DNA of 64,000 nucleotides from Methylorubrum rhodinum (GCF_014199935.1 NZ_JACHOP010000004.1:186001-250000), one strand, 5' to 3'; numbered from the stretch's first letter, positions 1-9,271 are shown. Program-made: numbers and translations. The notes: generated from the letters alone by a model not told the origin.

Positions 1-637
1 TCCAGTGGTGGTTGATGCCCGACGGCAGGTCGGCGACCTTTTCCGGGCTCGCCGTGATCTCGGTCTGGCCTTCCGTGTAGGGCACGCGCACCAGCGCGTC
101 GGCATTGGCGATGTAGAGGTCGGCGCCGACCAGCGCCATGCCGAAGGGCGAGGTGAGGCCCTTCAGCAGCACGTGGCGCTCCTCCGCGACCCCGTCGCCG
201 TCCTTATCCCGCAAGAGCACGATGCGGTTGGGGCTGTCGACGCCGGCACCGGCCAGGCTCTTCACCTTGTCGGCGACCCAATCGGTGAGGCCGGTGCTCT
301 TGTCGCCGGATTTCGGGCTGTTGCTCTCGGCCACCAGCACGTCGCCGTTCGGCAGGACATAAGGCCAGCGCGGGTGGTCGAGGCCGGTGGCGAAGGCCGC
401 AACGTTGAGCCCCGCCGCCGGCTTCGGCGTCGCGCCCTCGGCCCAGGGGGCGATGCGGGCGATGTTGACGGTCGGCATCAATGTCGGGTTGGGGGGCGGC
501 AGGGTCGGGTTCGGGCCGGTGCCGGCCGCGAAATCCAGCGTCGCGCTTTCGGGATACAGCACGAAACGCGTGAAGGCGGCTCCGCCCGCCAGCGCGAGGA
601 CGAGGGCGGCGAGTCCGACCTTGGCGGCGGTGCGCAT
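1..637 (-). CDS. PQQ-dependent sugar/sorbosone dehydrogenase family protein (3' part beyond window)
   Basis: Leftward open frame from ATG at 635-637 that runs off the left edge after 212 codons, so only the N-terminal part is seen. Residues about 5-22 are a hydrophobic signal or anchor segment, implying a periplasmic enzyme. Beta-propeller features follow: a blade start around [19 protein letters not shown], an acidic DKDGDG turn, SPFGMALVG, and at the very edge SGINHHW, which resembles the PQQ-contacting NHHW segment of soluble aldose/sorbosone dehydrogenases. Family knowledge suggests oxidation of a sugar or aldehyde with PQQ as cofactor; the substrate cannot be told. The 72-codon gene just upstream (648-866) may be co-transcribed. 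Confidence 0.8.
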   Translation of the reverse strand, partial: MRTAAKVGLAALVLALAGGAAFTRFVLYPESATLDFAAGTGPNPTLPPPNPTLMPTVNIARIAPWAEGATPKPAAGLNVAAFATGLDHPRWPYVLPNGDVLVAESNSPKSGDKSTGLTDWVADKVKSLAGAGVDSPNRIVLLRDKDGDGVAEERHVLLKGLTSPFGMALVGADLYIANADALVRVPYTEGQTEITASPEKVADLPSGINHHW

Positions 638-647
638 CGGTTGGACC

Positions 648-866
648 TCAGAGCGCGGGCGCGACGGCGGCGTCGTTCGCACCCGGATGACGGCGGGTCG
701 AGTAGTAGAGTCCGATCGCGTTCCAGAAGGCGTCGCGCTGCTCGGTGGTGAAGCGCTGGAGCGCCGAATCGAGGGCGGCGCGGCCGGCGGTGGCGGCCTC
801 CTCGCGCAGGCGCTCGTCGAACGCTTCGGATGTGGTGGGAGCCGTGTCCGAAGAGGCCGTGTCCAT
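648..866 (-). CDS. small hypothetical protein upstream of the PQQ dehydrogenase
   Basis: A 72-residue frame ending 11 bases before the start of the PQQ dehydrogenase gene on the same strand. The product is acidic to neutral, largely helical in composition ([20 protein letters not shown]), with no signal peptide or membrane segment. The C-terminal half ([20 protein letters not shown]) looks like a folded domain rather than random high-GC translation. No family is recognised. The close spacing suggests an operon. A longer frame on the same strand (from 930) exists in another phase and looks like a shadow. Confidence 0.5.
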   Translation of the reverse strand: MDTASSDTAPTTSEAFDERLREEAATAGRAALDSALQRFTTEQRDAFWNAIGLYYSTRRHPGANDAAVAPAL

Positions 867-1095
867 GGCGGAACCTTTCTGCCGAGCGAGGCGCGAACAT
901 CATCAACGCCCAAGCTGGCGGAGCGTTCATTTCCGTCGGCGTCGGCCCGGTTGCCGGACCCGTGTGCGAAAAGACACACCGATCCGGATTCGGCCTCCAG
1001 GCTTAACCGTTCCTTTGCACCCGGCGGGCAATGGGTTCAGCTTAAGCATAACGAGCCGTCCTTCCATGCCCTCTGCCCAGCTCCGGGGAGCCTGA

Positions 1096-1818
1096 ATGCG
1101 CAACGACCGTCACCTCCGCCTCGTCTGCCTCGCCGCGCTCGCGGTCGCCGGTTCGAGCCTTGGGGGGTGCGGCCTGTTCCGTCCGCAGCAGGAGCTGACC
1201 ACGGGTTCGATCGCGGCGAACGCCAAGGTCGTGCAGACCCCGACCGCCGCCGACAAGGAGTGCCTCGCCCGCGCGATGTACTTCGAGTCGAACCGCTCCG
1301 ACGAGGAGGGGCTGCTCGCAGTCGGCACGGTGGTGATGAACCGCCTCGACGCGCCCGCCTATCCGGGCCGGATCTGCGAGGTGGTCGGCCAGAAGCGGCA
1401 ATTCGCCAACGGCGTGCTGACGAAGCCCGTCCGCGACCAGGATCGCCCGCGGCTGGAGAAGGTCGCCGACCTGCTGCTGTCGGGCCGTCGCCACGACGGC
1501 GTCGGCCAGGCGCTGCACTTCCACACAGCCGGCTACAGCTTCCCCTACAAGAACATGCACTACGTGGTCGCCGCGGGCGGCAACGTGTTCTACGAGAAGA
1601 GCGACCGCGAGGGTTACCTGCCGGCGGTCCGCCCCCGCGCCGTGGTGCAGGTGGCCTCGGGCCGGGTGATGCCGCTCCAGGTCGCTGCCGCGCAGTCCGG
1701 CATGATCGGCCTGCCGCTCACCGGCCGCGTCCAGCCGACGCTGACCGCCGAGTACACCGTGCCCGACCTGCGTCTCGCCGGTCCCGCCCGCTACGCCTCG
1801 GTCCCCGGCCGAAACTGA
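1096..1818 (+). CDS. cell wall hydrolase, SleB/Hydrolase_2 family lipoprotein
   Basis: The 240-residue product has a lipoprotein signal peptide with lipobox-like GSSLGGCG near residues 19-26, so it should sit on a membrane facing the periplasm. The domain at about 50-175 matches SleB-type cell wall hydrolases: it opens with KECLARAMYFESNRSDEEG, where the Glu is the presumed catalytic residue, continues with AVGTVVMNRL and ends with the aromatic YSFPYKNMHYVV stretch. Such enzymes cleave peptidoglycan glycan strands. The C-terminal 60 residues are not recognised. A strong hairpin follows directly downstream (1828-1859). No clear [13 protein letters not shown] site was found before the ATG. Confidence 0.82.
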   Translation: MRNDRHLRLVCLAALAVAGSSLGGCGLFRPQQELTTGSIAANAKVVQTPTAADKECLARAMYFESNRSDEEGLLAVGTVVMNRLDAPAYPGRICEVVGQKRQFANGVLTKPVRDQDRPRLEKVADLLLSGRRHDGVGQALHFHTAGYSFPYKNMHYVVAAGGNVFYEKSDREGYLPAVRPRAVVQVASGRVMPLQVAAAQSGMIGLPLTGRVQPTLTAEYTVPDLRLAGPARYASVPGRN

Positions 1819-1827
1819 TCTTTTGGT

Positions 1828-1859
1828 GCATCGCCCCGACCTGCGGTCGGGATCGATGC
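1828..1859 (+). terminator. hairpin after the SleB-type gene
   Basis: Near-perfect stem of GCATCGCCCCGACC (1828-1841) with GGTCGGGATCGATGC (1845-1859) around a three-base loop, 9 bases after the stop codon. It lacks a T-run, so it may be a factor-assisted terminator or an mRNA 3' stabiliser. Confidence 0.5.
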
Positions 1860-2049
1860 GCCCGGCGGACAGTCGCCGCCGTTCATTCGCGCGGGCAGAC
1901 AACGGCTTGGCCGCCGTCTGATGCCAGCGAAGCCGTGGTTACGCATAGGGCAGGTTGTCGCCCCACCCCTTTGCGGCAGGCCCCCCGAGGGCTTAGATCG
2001 AGGTGGCGCCCGGGCCGTCCGCCGGGATCACGAGCGCTCGCCCCCCATC

Positions 2050-3048
2050 ATGGCCGTCGTCCTCGATCTCCTCTCCAACGACACGCGCCCGAAGCAGGAC
2101 GTGCGTCCGCGCCATCCCGAGAAGGCGCACCGGCCCGACACGGCGATCCAGCGCAAGCCCGACTGGATCCGGGTGAAGGCGCCGGGTTCGAAGCTCTGGG
2201 CCGAGACCAAGGACATCGTCCGCGCCAACGGCCTCGTCACCGTCTGCGAGGAGGCGGGCTGCCCCAACATCGGCGAGTGCTGGGAGAAGCGCCACGCCAC
2301 CTTCATGATCATGGGCGACACCTGCACCCGCGCATGTTCGTTCTGCAACGTGCGCACCGGCCTGCCGGAGGGGCTCGATTCGGCCGAGCCGCAGAAGGTG
2401 GCCGACGCGGTGGCTAAGCTCGGCCTGCACCACGTCGTCGTCACCTCGGTCGATCGCGACGATCTGAAGGACGGCGGCGCCGAGCACTTTTCCCGCACCA
2501 TCGCGGCAATCCGGCAGGCGAGTCCCGGCACCACCATCGAGATCCTGACGCCGGATTTCCTGCGCAAGCCCGGCGCGCTCGAAGTCGTGGTCGCGGCCCG
2601 GCCCGACGTGTTCAACCACAACATGGAGACCGTGCCCGGCAAGTACGTCACCGTGCGGCCGGGCGCGCGTTACTTCCACTCCGTGCGCCTGCTGCAGCGG
2701 GTGAAGGAGCTCGACCCGACGATCTTCACCAAGTCCGGCATCATGGTCGGCCTGGGCGAGGAGCGGAACGAGGTCGTGCAGCTGATGGACGACCTGCGCT
2801 CGGCGGATGTCGACTTCCTCACCATCGGCCAGTACCTCCAGCCGACGCGCAAGCATCACGAGGTCGTGCGCTTCGTGCCGCCGGACGAGTTCAAGGCCTA
2901 TGAAACCACGGCCTATGCCAAGGGTTTCCTGCTCGTCTCGGCCACCCCGCTGACGCGCTCCTCCCACCATGCGGGCGAGGACTTCGCCCGGTTGAAGGCA
3001 GCCCGCCTCGCCAAGCTCGGGCCGGTCCCGCTTCCCGCCACCGCCTGA
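2050..3048 (+). CDS. lipA: lipoyl synthase
   Basis: Radical-SAM enzyme that inserts two sulfur atoms into protein-bound octanoyl groups to make lipoyl cofactor for 2-oxoacid dehydrogenases and glycine cleavage. Starting at ATG 2050 the product is 332 residues, the normal family length. Cys66, Cys71 and Cys77 ([12 protein letters not shown]) bind the auxiliary iron-sulfur cluster, and Cys92, Cys96 and Cys99 (CTRACSFC) bind the radical-SAM cluster. The frame stays open back to 1921, but the upstream part is proline/arginine-rich and not family-like, so the later start is preferred. The next gene begins 6 bases after the stop, so the two are co-transcribed. Confidence 0.97.
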   Translation: MAVVLDLLSNDTRPKQDVRPRHPEKAHRPDTAIQRKPDWIRVKAPGSKLWAETKDIVRANGLVTVCEEAGCPNIGECWEKRHATFMIMGDTCTRACSFCNVRTGLPEGLDSAEPQKVADAVAKLGLHHVVVTSVDRDDLKDGGAEHFSRTIAAIRQASPGTTIEILTPDFLRKPGALEVVVAARPDVFNHNMETVPGKYVTVRPGARYFHSVRLLQRVKELDPTIFTKSGIMVGLGEERNEVVQLMDDLRSADVDFLTIGQYLQPTRKHHEVVRFVPPDEFKAYETTAYAKGFLLVSATPLTRSSHHAGEDFARLKAARLAKLGPVPLPATA

Positions 3049-3054
3049 GCCGCC

Positions 3055-3513
3055 ATGCCCTCCTTCCGCATCACGAGGAACGTGCGCCACACGGCCACGC
3101 AGATGTACGACCTCGTGGCCGATATCGAGCGCTATCCGGAGTTCCTTCCGCTCTGCGAATCGCTGCGGGTGCTGCGTGACACGGAGGGGCCGAACGGCAC
3201 CATGGTGCGCGTGTCCGAGATGGGCGTGGGCTACAAGGCGATCCGCGAGCGCTTCACCACCCGCGTCACCCTCGACCCGGCGAACCGGAAGATCACCGCC
3301 GAATACATCGACGGCCCGTTCCGCCACCTCGAGAACCGCTGGAGCTTTCGCGAGGACGGCAAGGGCGGCTGCGACATCGATTTCTTCATCACCTACGAGT
3401 TCAAGAGCCGCACGCTGGGCCTGCTGATGGGCTCGATGTTCGACCGCGCCTTCCGCAAGTTCACCGACGCCTTCGAGGGAAGAGCGCGGGCGATATACGG
3501 CGCGCCAGCCTAG
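3055..3513 (+). CDS. COQ10/RatA-family START-domain protein (ubiquinone-binding)
   Basis: 152 residues forming one START-like/SRPBCC domain, with the family-typical opening RNVRHTATQMYDLVADIERYPEFLPLCESL and the helix FKSRTLGLLMGSMFDRAFRKF near the C-terminus. The mitochondrial homologue COQ10 binds ubiquinone and supports respiration; the E. coli homologue was named RatA toxin, so database names vary. It starts 6 bases after lipA and probably shares its mRNA, an arrangement I associate with alphaproteobacteria. A role in delivering or protecting ubiquinone is inferred from the family. Confidence 0.9.
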   Translation: MPSFRITRNVRHTATQMYDLVADIERYPEFLPLCESLRVLRDTEGPNGTMVRVSEMGVGYKAIRERFTTRVTLDPANRKITAEYIDGPFRHLENRWSFREDGKGGCDIDFFITYEFKSRTLGLLMGSMFDRAFRKFTDAFEGRARAIYGAPA

Positions 3514-3687
3514 CTGTCTTCGGATGGCGAGCGCGTTTCTTCTCCCGCCTCGTGGGAAGAGGTTCGGGGCGGCGGCGAAACGCTCCCGGCCGGCGACTGC
3601 CGTCGTGGGCATCCACGAGACGGCGACACGGTCGCCCAAACCCTCTCCCGCACGGCGGGGCGAGGGGATACCCGGACAGCGGAGCCT

Positions 3688-4368
3688 TCAACCCGCCTTG
3701 CGGCCGCAGCGGATGTAGCTCGCCAGCCCCTTCGGACTCGACCAGGTCAGCCGGTCCTGCTCGACGAGGAGCCGCACCTGCGAGGTCCAGCGGCGGCCGC
3801 GCTCGCTGCAATCGGCCGCCATGGTCCAGGAGGCGCCGTCGCGGCGGTTGTTGCGGAAGCGGCAGACGGTGCGGCCGGCCTTCGCGCCTTCCTCGGTGAT
3901 GGTGGCGGGCAGGAAGCCGCGGCGGCGCTGGCGCTGGCCGCAGGCCACCGGATTCGGGCCCCAGACGCCGACATAGGCCGCGCGCTCCAGCACCGGCGCG
4001 GCGGGCCGCGGCGGCTCGGGCTGGGCCGGGACCTCGGGGGCCGGCGCCACGGCGGCGACCGGCACGAGGCGGGGCTGCTGGGCGTGTTGTTGGTTCGCGG
4101 GAACGAGGAGCGGCACCCGCTCGGGCTCGGGCAGGCGCACCTCCGGCACGTCGATGCCGCCGGGATCGGCGCTAGCGTAGCGGGCCGGGCGGGACGCGGC
4201 CTCGTGACCGTCGTCGGTGAGCGCGAGCAGGGTGTAGGAGAACAGCGCGCCCCAGCCCGCGGCGAGCACGACGGGAATCGCGAGGAGCCGGCGGGACACG
4301 CCCCGCTCCGGGGCCGCCGCCCGCACCGCCTCCCCGGTCTCGCCACCGTCCTGCGTCATCGCCGACAT
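3688..4368 (-). CDS. membrane-anchored protein with proline-rich linker and C-terminal Cys-containing domain, unknown function
   Basis: 226 residues from ATG 4366-4368. A short cytoplasmic N-terminus is followed by one membrane helix (about residues 27-48, LLAIPVVLAAGWGALFSYTLL), a long low-complexity linker rich in Pro, Ala and Val (about 60-140), and a C-terminal domain (about 145-226) beginning YVGVWGPNPVACG and containing three further Cys, which could form disulfides in the periplasm. This domain is reminiscent of small lipocalin-like or peptidase-inhibitor domains, but I do not recognise it firmly. It lies 17 bases after the oxygenase gene on the same strand, so it is probably its operon partner. 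Confidence 0.7.
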   Translation of the reverse strand: MSAMTQDGGETGEAVRAAAPERGVSRRLLAIPVVLAAGWGALFSYTLLALTDDGHEAASRPARYASADPGGIDVPEVRLPEPERVPLLVPANQQHAQQPRLVPVAAVAPAPEVPAQPEPPRPAAPVLERAAYVGVWGPNPVACGQRQRRRGFLPATITEEGAKAGRTVCRFRNNRRDGASWTMAADCSERGRRWTSQVRLLVEQDRLTWSSPKGLASYIRCGRKAG

Positions 4369-4385
4369 CCCCGCGCGCTCCCGAC

Positions 4386-5018
4386 TTAGCGCCCGAAGAT
4401 GCCTTTCAGGAACTGTGCCGTGCGGTTGCGCTTCTTCTTTCGCTCGAGTTCGGCGGCGTCCTTGACCCAGGCGACCTGCACCACGCGGCGCTCGCCCTCG
4501 AACGGCTCGTGGCCGTGCCAGGAATTGTCGGCCCGCAGGAAGGCGAACATCGTCCCCATGGTCGGCGGCACCTCGACGGCGAAGGGCTCGTAGTTCTTGC
4601 CGTCGTAGAGCACCCGCAGGCGCCCGGCGGCGGGCGCGTCCCAGGCGTCGTTCATGTAGACGAGCAGCGTCATCACCTTGGACGGCCCATCGGTGTGGAT
4701 CGAGCCGTACTTGAGCTGGCTCTTCTTCATGATGGTGGTCAGCCGCGGGCAAGACACGAGGTCGATGCCGAATTTTTCGCCCAGGATGCGGGAGAACACG
4801 TCGCTCTCCAGCTCGTCGATCAGCGCCTTGAAGCGGCCCTTGAGCGCCACCTCGTCCACGGTGAGGTAGCCGGGCTTGGCGATGGCCGGGAAGTCCTGGC
4901 GGATCTCGTCGATCGCGCCCGCGTTGAGCACGCCGTTGCCGAGGAAGTAGGTGTAGGGATCGCGGGAGACCGGCGCGGCGCGCACGGCGTCGACGTTGAG
5001 GATCGAGAGGCCCGACAT
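4386..5018 (-). CDS. 2-oxoglutarate/Fe(II)-dependent oxygenase
   Basis: 210 residues with the signature of the 2OG-Fe(II) oxygenase fold. The iron ligands are visible as His108 and Asp110 in SIHTDG and a distal His (168 or 170) in NSWHGHEPFEGERR; Arg177 or Arg178 would bind 2-oxoglutarate. Length and layout resemble prolyl-4-hydroxylase-like small oxygenases. The substrate is unknown. The C-terminal tail is very basic (ELERKKKRNRTAQFLKGIF). The downstream anchored protein (3688-4368) is probably co-expressed. The first ATG of the frame (5016-5018) gives a family-like N-terminus. Confidence 0.85.
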   Translation of the reverse strand: MSGLSILNVDAVRAAPVSRDPYTYFLGNGVLNAGAIDEIRQDFPAIAKPGYLTVDEVALKGRFKALIDELESDVFSRILGEKFGIDLVSCPRLTTIMKKSQLKYGSIHTDGPSKVMTLLVYMNDAWDAPAAGRLRVLYDGKNYEPFAVEVPPTMGTMFAFLRADNSWHGHEPFEGERRVVQVAWVKDAAELERKKKRNRTAQFLKGIFGR

Positions 5019-5401
5019 GGCTCGTCTGTCCCGTAACAGGCGCGCGCGGCAGGGACGAAGCGGCCGGCGCGAGATGTGAGAGTGGGCCCATCGTGGCCCG
5101 GCATCAACGGTAGACGGTGCGATTGCGGCATCGGCGGGGCAGCCCCGCGGCGTCCGTTCGCAGCGGCCGCTTCCGATTCTTCTCGGCCTCGGGCGCCGCG
5201 GCCGCCTCTACGGCCTGGGGTTTCGCTCCGCTCGACGCCCCGGTGCGCGACGGGGCCGCCACGCGGGGCGCTCGTCGCGCCCGGAATGCCGCACCGTCGC
5301 TCGATCCGAACGATGGTGCGGGGCAACCCCTTCCCGGACCTCGCGGAACCTGCCATGCTCAAGCTTGGCGGTCGCCCCCGGCCGTGCCCGCACCCCGCGT
5401 G
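5019..5401. other. intergenic region, divergent promoters
   Basis: 383 bases between the leftward oxygenase gene and the rightward small exported protein. Open frames crossing it are arginine/proline-rich and look like shadows. It should hold both promoters; no convincing box was identified. Confidence 0.4.
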
Positions 5402-5707
5402 ATGAAGCCCGTCGCCCTCGCCGTTCTCGGCACCACCCTGGCCTCGCTCCCGGCGATCGCGCAGCCGCGCACGCCGACCGTCCGGCTGACCTGCGCCGAG
5501 GCGATGGGCATCGTGAAGGCGGAGGGCTCGGTGGTGCTCGGAATCGGCGGACGCACGCCGGAGCGCTTCGTGCGCGACCGCAGCCTGTGCGAACTCACCG
5601 AGATCGCCGAACTCCGCTTCGTGCCGACCCGCGACAACCCGCAATGCCCGATCGGCTACCGCTGCCGCGAGCCCGATTACGGCGACTGGAACTGGAACGG
5701 GGATTGA
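5402..5707 (+). CDS. small exported protein, unknown function
   Basis: 101 residues from ATG 5402. Residues 1-20 (MKPVALAVLGTTLASLPAIA) are a clear Sec signal peptide with an Ala-X-Ala-like cleavage site. The mature part of about 80 residues has four Cys (LTCAEA, SLCELTE, PQCPIGYRC) suited to two disulfides, and ends in an acidic aromatic tail (YGDWNWNGD). Not recognised beyond being a conserved-looking periplasmic protein. An upstream extension to 5117 is rejected because the signal peptide would then be internal. Confidence 0.75.
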   Translation: MKPVALAVLGTTLASLPAIAQPRTPTVRLTCAEAMGIVKAEGSVVLGIGGRTPERFVRDRSLCELTEIAELRFVPTRDNPQCPIGYRCREPDYGDWNWNGD

Positions 5708-5871
5708 GGGTCCGTTCCCCATCGCGAGGCGGAGCCGAGCGATCCAGGGCTCCGCACGATCCCAGAGGGTCGCGCCTCCGGCCGAACGGCCGTGACGAAG
5801 CGCGTCGGTGGGCGAGCGCAACGACGTTCAGACGTGGCGCTTCCTGATCCGGGAAGACGAACAGGTCGAAG

Positions 5872-5985
5872 ATCGGCCCGGAAGCGGTCGTGCCCCATGC
5901 GCAGGGTCTCCCACGGACCGAAGTCGGTCGGCAGGTAGCACGACGGGCAGCCGGCCTTCTCCAGATACAGGCAGGCGTTGACCAT
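5872..5985 (-). pseudogene. IS5-type transposase remnant
   Basis: About 38 codons (MVNACLYLEKAGCPSCYLPT, then DFGPWETLRM) match the N-terminal region of IS5-family transposases, whose pattern is roughly VNALLYVLKTGCxWRxLPxxFPPWxTV. After GHDRFRAD the frame diverges and no DDE catalytic part follows in any frame, so this is a decayed fragment. No terminal inverted repeats were found around it. Confidence 0.6.
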
Positions 5986-6167
5986 TTTCCGCGCTCAACG
6001 CCTCTCCAGACCGCATCTCACGCACACCGTGGGCAATCACCACCGCCGCTCCGGCTACGCCTGCGCTTCCTGCAGGGACGACGAGGTCCCTGAAGGCCCT
6101 CTCCTCGCGTGCGGGGAGAAGGGGAGCCCGTCGAAGCCGACGCGCTCGAGCAGGCACCCAAAACGAA

Positions 6168-6201
6168 ACCGCCCCCGGTCGCGGAAGCGGCCGGGGGCGG
6201 T
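6168..6201. terminator. GC-rich hairpin downstream of xoxF
   Basis: Perfect 11-base arms ACCGCCCCCGG (6168-6178) and CCGGGGGCGGT (6191-6201). It lies just beyond the T-tailed hairpin at 6215-6239 and may act as a second, bidirectional stop or insulator between xoxF and the IS remnant. Confidence 0.55.
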
Positions 6202-6214
6202 CGTCGGGCCCTCG

Positions 6215-6239
6215 AAAAACCTCCCGGATCACCGGGAGG
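6215..6239 (-). terminator. intrinsic terminator of xoxF
   Basis: Reading leftward, CCTCCCGG (6239-6232), a four-base loop and CCGGGAGG (6227-6220) are followed by TTTTT (6219-6215). It begins 16 bases after the xoxF stop codon. Confidence 0.85.
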
Positions 6240-6254
6240 CTCTACGAAAGACGT

Positions 6255-8060
6255 TCAGTTGTTCGGCAGGGCGAAGACGGTGAGCTGGCCGCCGAGGTTG
6301 GTGTAGCTCGACAGGGCCGCGTAGCCGCCCACCGCGCCGAGACCGGCGTTCGGGTCGGTCAGGCCGGCCGCAAGGCCGATGCCCGCCCAGCCGCCGACGC
6401 CCGACAGGATGCCGACATACTGCCTGCCCTTGTGCTCGTAGGTCATCACGTTGCCGATGATGCCCGACGGGGTCTTGAACTTGTACAGCTCCTTGCCCGT
6501 CTTCGAGTCGACCGCCTTCAGGAAGCCTTCCAGCGTGCCGTAGAACACCACGTCGCCCGCGGTGGCGAGCGCGCCGCCCCAAGCCGAGAACTGCTCCGGG
6601 TTCGACCAGACGATCTTACCCTTCACACCGTCCCAGGCGATGAAGTTGCCCATGCCGCCGTGCGAGCCGGGGGCCGGGTACATCGACAGGGTCGCGCCGA
6701 CATAGGGCTGGCCCGGGGTGTAGGTCACCTTGAAGGGCTCGTAGTCCATGCAGACGTGGTTGGTCGGCACGTAGAACAGGTTGGTCTTGGGCGAGAAGGC
6801 CGCCGGCTGCTGGTCCTTGGTGCCGAGCGCCGCCGGGCAGATGCCCTTGGAGTTCACGTCCTCGCCGTTCTGCTCGGTCGAGTACTTCGACACGACCAGC
6901 GGGCGGCCGTAAGTCTTGGAGTCCTTGTCCATGTCGACCTTGGTGGCCCAGTTCACCACCGGGTCGAACTTTTCCGCCACCAGCAGCTCGCCGGTCGCGC
7001 GGTCGAGGGTGTAGCCGAAGCCGTTGCGGTCGAAGTGGGTCAGCAGCGGGCGCTCCTTGCCGCCGACCTTCTGGTCCGTCAGCAGCATCTCGTTGACGCC
7101 GTCGAAGTCCCACTCGTCGTGCGGGGTCATCTGGTAGACCCACTTGGTCATGCCGGTATCAGGGTTACGCGCCCAGATCGTCATGGACCAGCGGTTGTCG
7201 CCCGGACGCTGCTTCGGGTTCCAGGTCGAGGGGTTGCCCGAGCCGTAATACATCAGGTCGAGCTTGGGATCGTAGGAGAACCAGCCCCAGGTGCAGCCGC
7301 CGCCGGTCTTCCACTGGTCGCCTTCCCAGGTCTTCAGCGAGGAGTCCTTGCCGACCGGCTTGCCGAGATGGGTGGTCTTCTCGGGGTCCACGAGGAGCTG
7401 GTCGTCCGGGCCGACCGAATAGCCACGCCACACCTTCTTGCCCGACTTCAGGTCGTAGGCAGTGACGTGGCACTGCACGCCGAACTCGCCGCCGGAGATG
7501 CCGACGATGACCTTGTCCTTCACCGGGAGCACGGTGGCGGTGTTGGTCTCGCCCTTCGACGGGTCGCCGTTCTTGACCGACCAGTTCACCTTGCCGGACT
7601 TGGCGTCGAGCGAGACGAGGGTGGTGTCGGCCTGATGCAGCAGGATGGCGCCGTCGGCATAGGCCAGACCGCGGTTGACGGTGTCGCAGCACATCACCGG
7701 GATGACCGACGGGTCCTGCTTCGGCTCGTACTTCCACACGATCTTGGCGCCGTCGTCGAGGTTGAGCGCGTAGACGATGTTCGGGAACGGGGTGTGGACG
7801 TACATCATGTTGCCGACGACGAGCGGCGAGCCCTCGTGGCCGCGCAGAACGCCGGTCGAGAAGGTCCAGGCGACCTGGAGGTTCTTGACGTTGCCGGCGT
7901 TGATCTGGTCGAGCTTGGAATAGCGGGTGTTGGCATAATCGACCGTCTGGAGCACCTGCTCCGCCGGGTTGGCGATGCCCTTGAGCACGCTGTCGTTGGC
8001 CAGCGCCGGGGTCGCCGCAGCGATACCCGCACCGAGGGCGAGAAGATGGACCGCTCTCAT
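6255..8060 (-). CDS. xoxF: lanthanide-dependent PQQ methanol dehydrogenase XoxF
   Basis: 601 residues; residues 1-21 are a signal peptide ending ALA, so the enzyme is periplasmic. It oxidises methanol to formaldehyde or formate with PQQ and a lanthanide, passing electrons to a cytochrome c. Visible marks: the vicinal disulfide Cys124-Cys125 (VMCCDTVN), the metal-ligand Glu192 (GGEFGV), Asn276 (SGNPSTW), the catalytic Asp318, and Asp320 in EWDFDGVNE. The second Asp is the extra acidic ligand that marks XoxF; calcium-type MxaF has Ala there. No xoxG cytochrome or xoxJ follows, unlike xoxF1 clusters, so it resembles the solitary xoxF2 of Methylorubrum extorquens. Two terminators follow and a long AT-richer leader precedes. 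Confidence 0.96.
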   Translation of the reverse strand: MRAVHLLALGAGIAAATPALANDSVLKGIANPAEQVLQTVDYANTRYSKLDQINAGNVKNLQVAWTFSTGVLRGHEGSPLVVGNMMYVHTPFPNIVYALNLDDGAKIVWKYEPKQDPSVIPVMCCDTVNRGLAYADGAILLHQADTTLVSLDAKSGKVNWSVKNGDPSKGETNTATVLPVKDKVIVGISGGEFGVQCHVTAYDLKSGKKVWRGYSVGPDDQLLVDPEKTTHLGKPVGKDSSLKTWEGDQWKTGGGCTWGWFSYDPKLDLMYYGSGNPSTWNPKQRPGDNRWSMTIWARNPDTGMTKWVYQMTPHDEWDFDGVNEMLLTDQKVGGKERPLLTHFDRNGFGYTLDRATGELLVAEKFDPVVNWATKVDMDKDSKTYGRPLVVSKYSTEQNGEDVNSKGICPAALGTKDQQPAAFSPKTNLFYVPTNHVCMDYEPFKVTYTPGQPYVGATLSMYPAPGSHGGMGNFIAWDGVKGKIVWSNPEQFSAWGGALATAGDVVFYGTLEGFLKAVDSKTGKELYKFKTPSGIIGNVMTYEHKGRQYVGILSGVGGWAGIGLAAGLTDPNAGLGAVGGYAALSSYTNLGGQLTVFALPNN

Positions 8061-9064
8061 GGATTCCTCCGCATGAGGTCCGGCTTCCGGCCGCGCTGAA
8101 GCGCGGCGGGCCGGCCTGCTGCCTGATTGTGATCGTTGTCGGTTGTTGCCGGCTCGTCACCGGAGACGCGCCCCGCCCGAGACCGGAGCGGAGACGGTTC
8201 GCCCCGGCTGCCGGCCCCCGCGAGGGGAGACACTCGGATCGACCGTGAGACACATACGGCATCCGGATGAAAAGGCAATAATAAAAACATAAGTGCGACA
8301 GAATTACCCCAGTGTTTTTCAAGCAAAACATATTGCAATGCAGCACAACCCCCGGGGATTATCAAATCCACCCAGGTCTTATGCCGAATGGTCATAAGAG
8401 TTTTATATGAAAATGCTTTTAAAAGAGGACTCTACTTTCGTTGACACTCCGTTTGATCTCGCCATAATGATCTTGTTTGCGACTAGGACCAGAGAATTCT
8501 TGGAGCGAACCGCTTCAGGACATCAATCTGATCACGGCGGGGTCTCCGGACCTCGCCGATTTTCTTGTCTGTACGAAGCGACACTTTTGGCCTCGTCTCG
8601 CGGACCGGATGGAGCGGGCTCGCCGTTCGAGGATGATTTTCCTTGGTGCCGGGCGCTCCGTCGCCCTCGCATCCCTGAGACGATGGACAGTGCAGAACGC
8701 CGGATCGCACGTCAATTGGTGGGATATTTCGGCAATTTTCCTTGGTAAGTATGCGCAGAAACGCGATTTTGCTGCACCGCGGTTTCGGGAGTTTTCGGCA
8801 ATTCGTTAGAGGCAAGGCGGCAATTTCTTCGGAAAAACCTCTCGCCCGCCCCGCTCGCGCGCGATCCCTCGTCCGCACATCGATTCGCGCCCTCTCATCC
8901 GCACCGGCGTCGCCCCGGCCGCGCGTTGCTGCGAACAGAGGCAGGTTCTGTCGCCGGGGCCCGGTTTGACGCAGCGTCCCGGCGTTGCGGCGCGGGGCCG
9001 GGGCCGGTACGACCGAGCCCGGATCGCGGCCTGCGACCCCGAACCCAGACGGTATTCCGCTCCC
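8061..9064. other. 1-kb non-coding region upstream of xoxF
   Basis: No convincing gene. The stretch 8260-8480 is visibly AT-richer than the rest of the window and should contain the xoxF promoter. Rightward frames around 8407-8809 lack family-like sequence and signal features. The octamer CGGCAATT occurs at 8730, 8796 and 8818, all in the same orientation. No matching intrinsic terminator was seen for the short frames. Confidence 0.55.
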
Positions 9065-9271
9065 ATGCGCCGCCGCACGCGTACCTTCCTCGGCACTTTC
9101 GGCATCCTGGCCTTCGTGATCGTCTACGCGCCCCTCGCCATGGCGCTGGCCGACAGCCGGATCTCGCAGGCCCATCCGGCGATCCAGACGATCGCCTACT
9201 GCATCCTCGGCATCGCCTGGATCTTTCCCCTCATGCCGCTGATCCGCTGGATGGAACGGCCCGACGGTTAG
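9065..9271 (+). CDS. DUF2842 family small membrane protein
   Basis: 68 residues from ATG 9065 with a basic N-terminus (MRRRTRTF) and two hydrophobic helices (about 9-29 and 42-60), ending in a short cytoplasmic tail RWMERPDG. Size, the two-helix layout and the opening match DUF2842, a small inner-membrane family of alphaproteobacteria without known function. The frame is open back to 8966, but that extension is arginine-rich and unlike the family, so the later ATG is chosen. Confidence 0.75.
   Translation: MRRRTRTFLGTFGILAFVIVYAPLAMALADSRISQAHPAIQTIAYCILGIAWIFPLMPLIRWMERPDG

Noticed and set aside
1993-3639. A 548-codon minus-strand frame opposite lipA and the COQ10-like gene
   Set aside because: It spans two genes and their gap, and its His/Arg/Asp/Glu-rich sequence is typical of antisense shadows.
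6432-8099. A 555-codon plus-strand frame opposite xoxF
   Set aside because: Complete antisense overlap with a clearly identified gene and biased Val/Arg/His/Asp composition.
8407-8809. Short rightward frames in the 1-kb region upstream of xoxF
   Set aside because: No family resemblance, no clear ribosome site, and the two overlapping frames have unlike compositions; regarded as non-coding.
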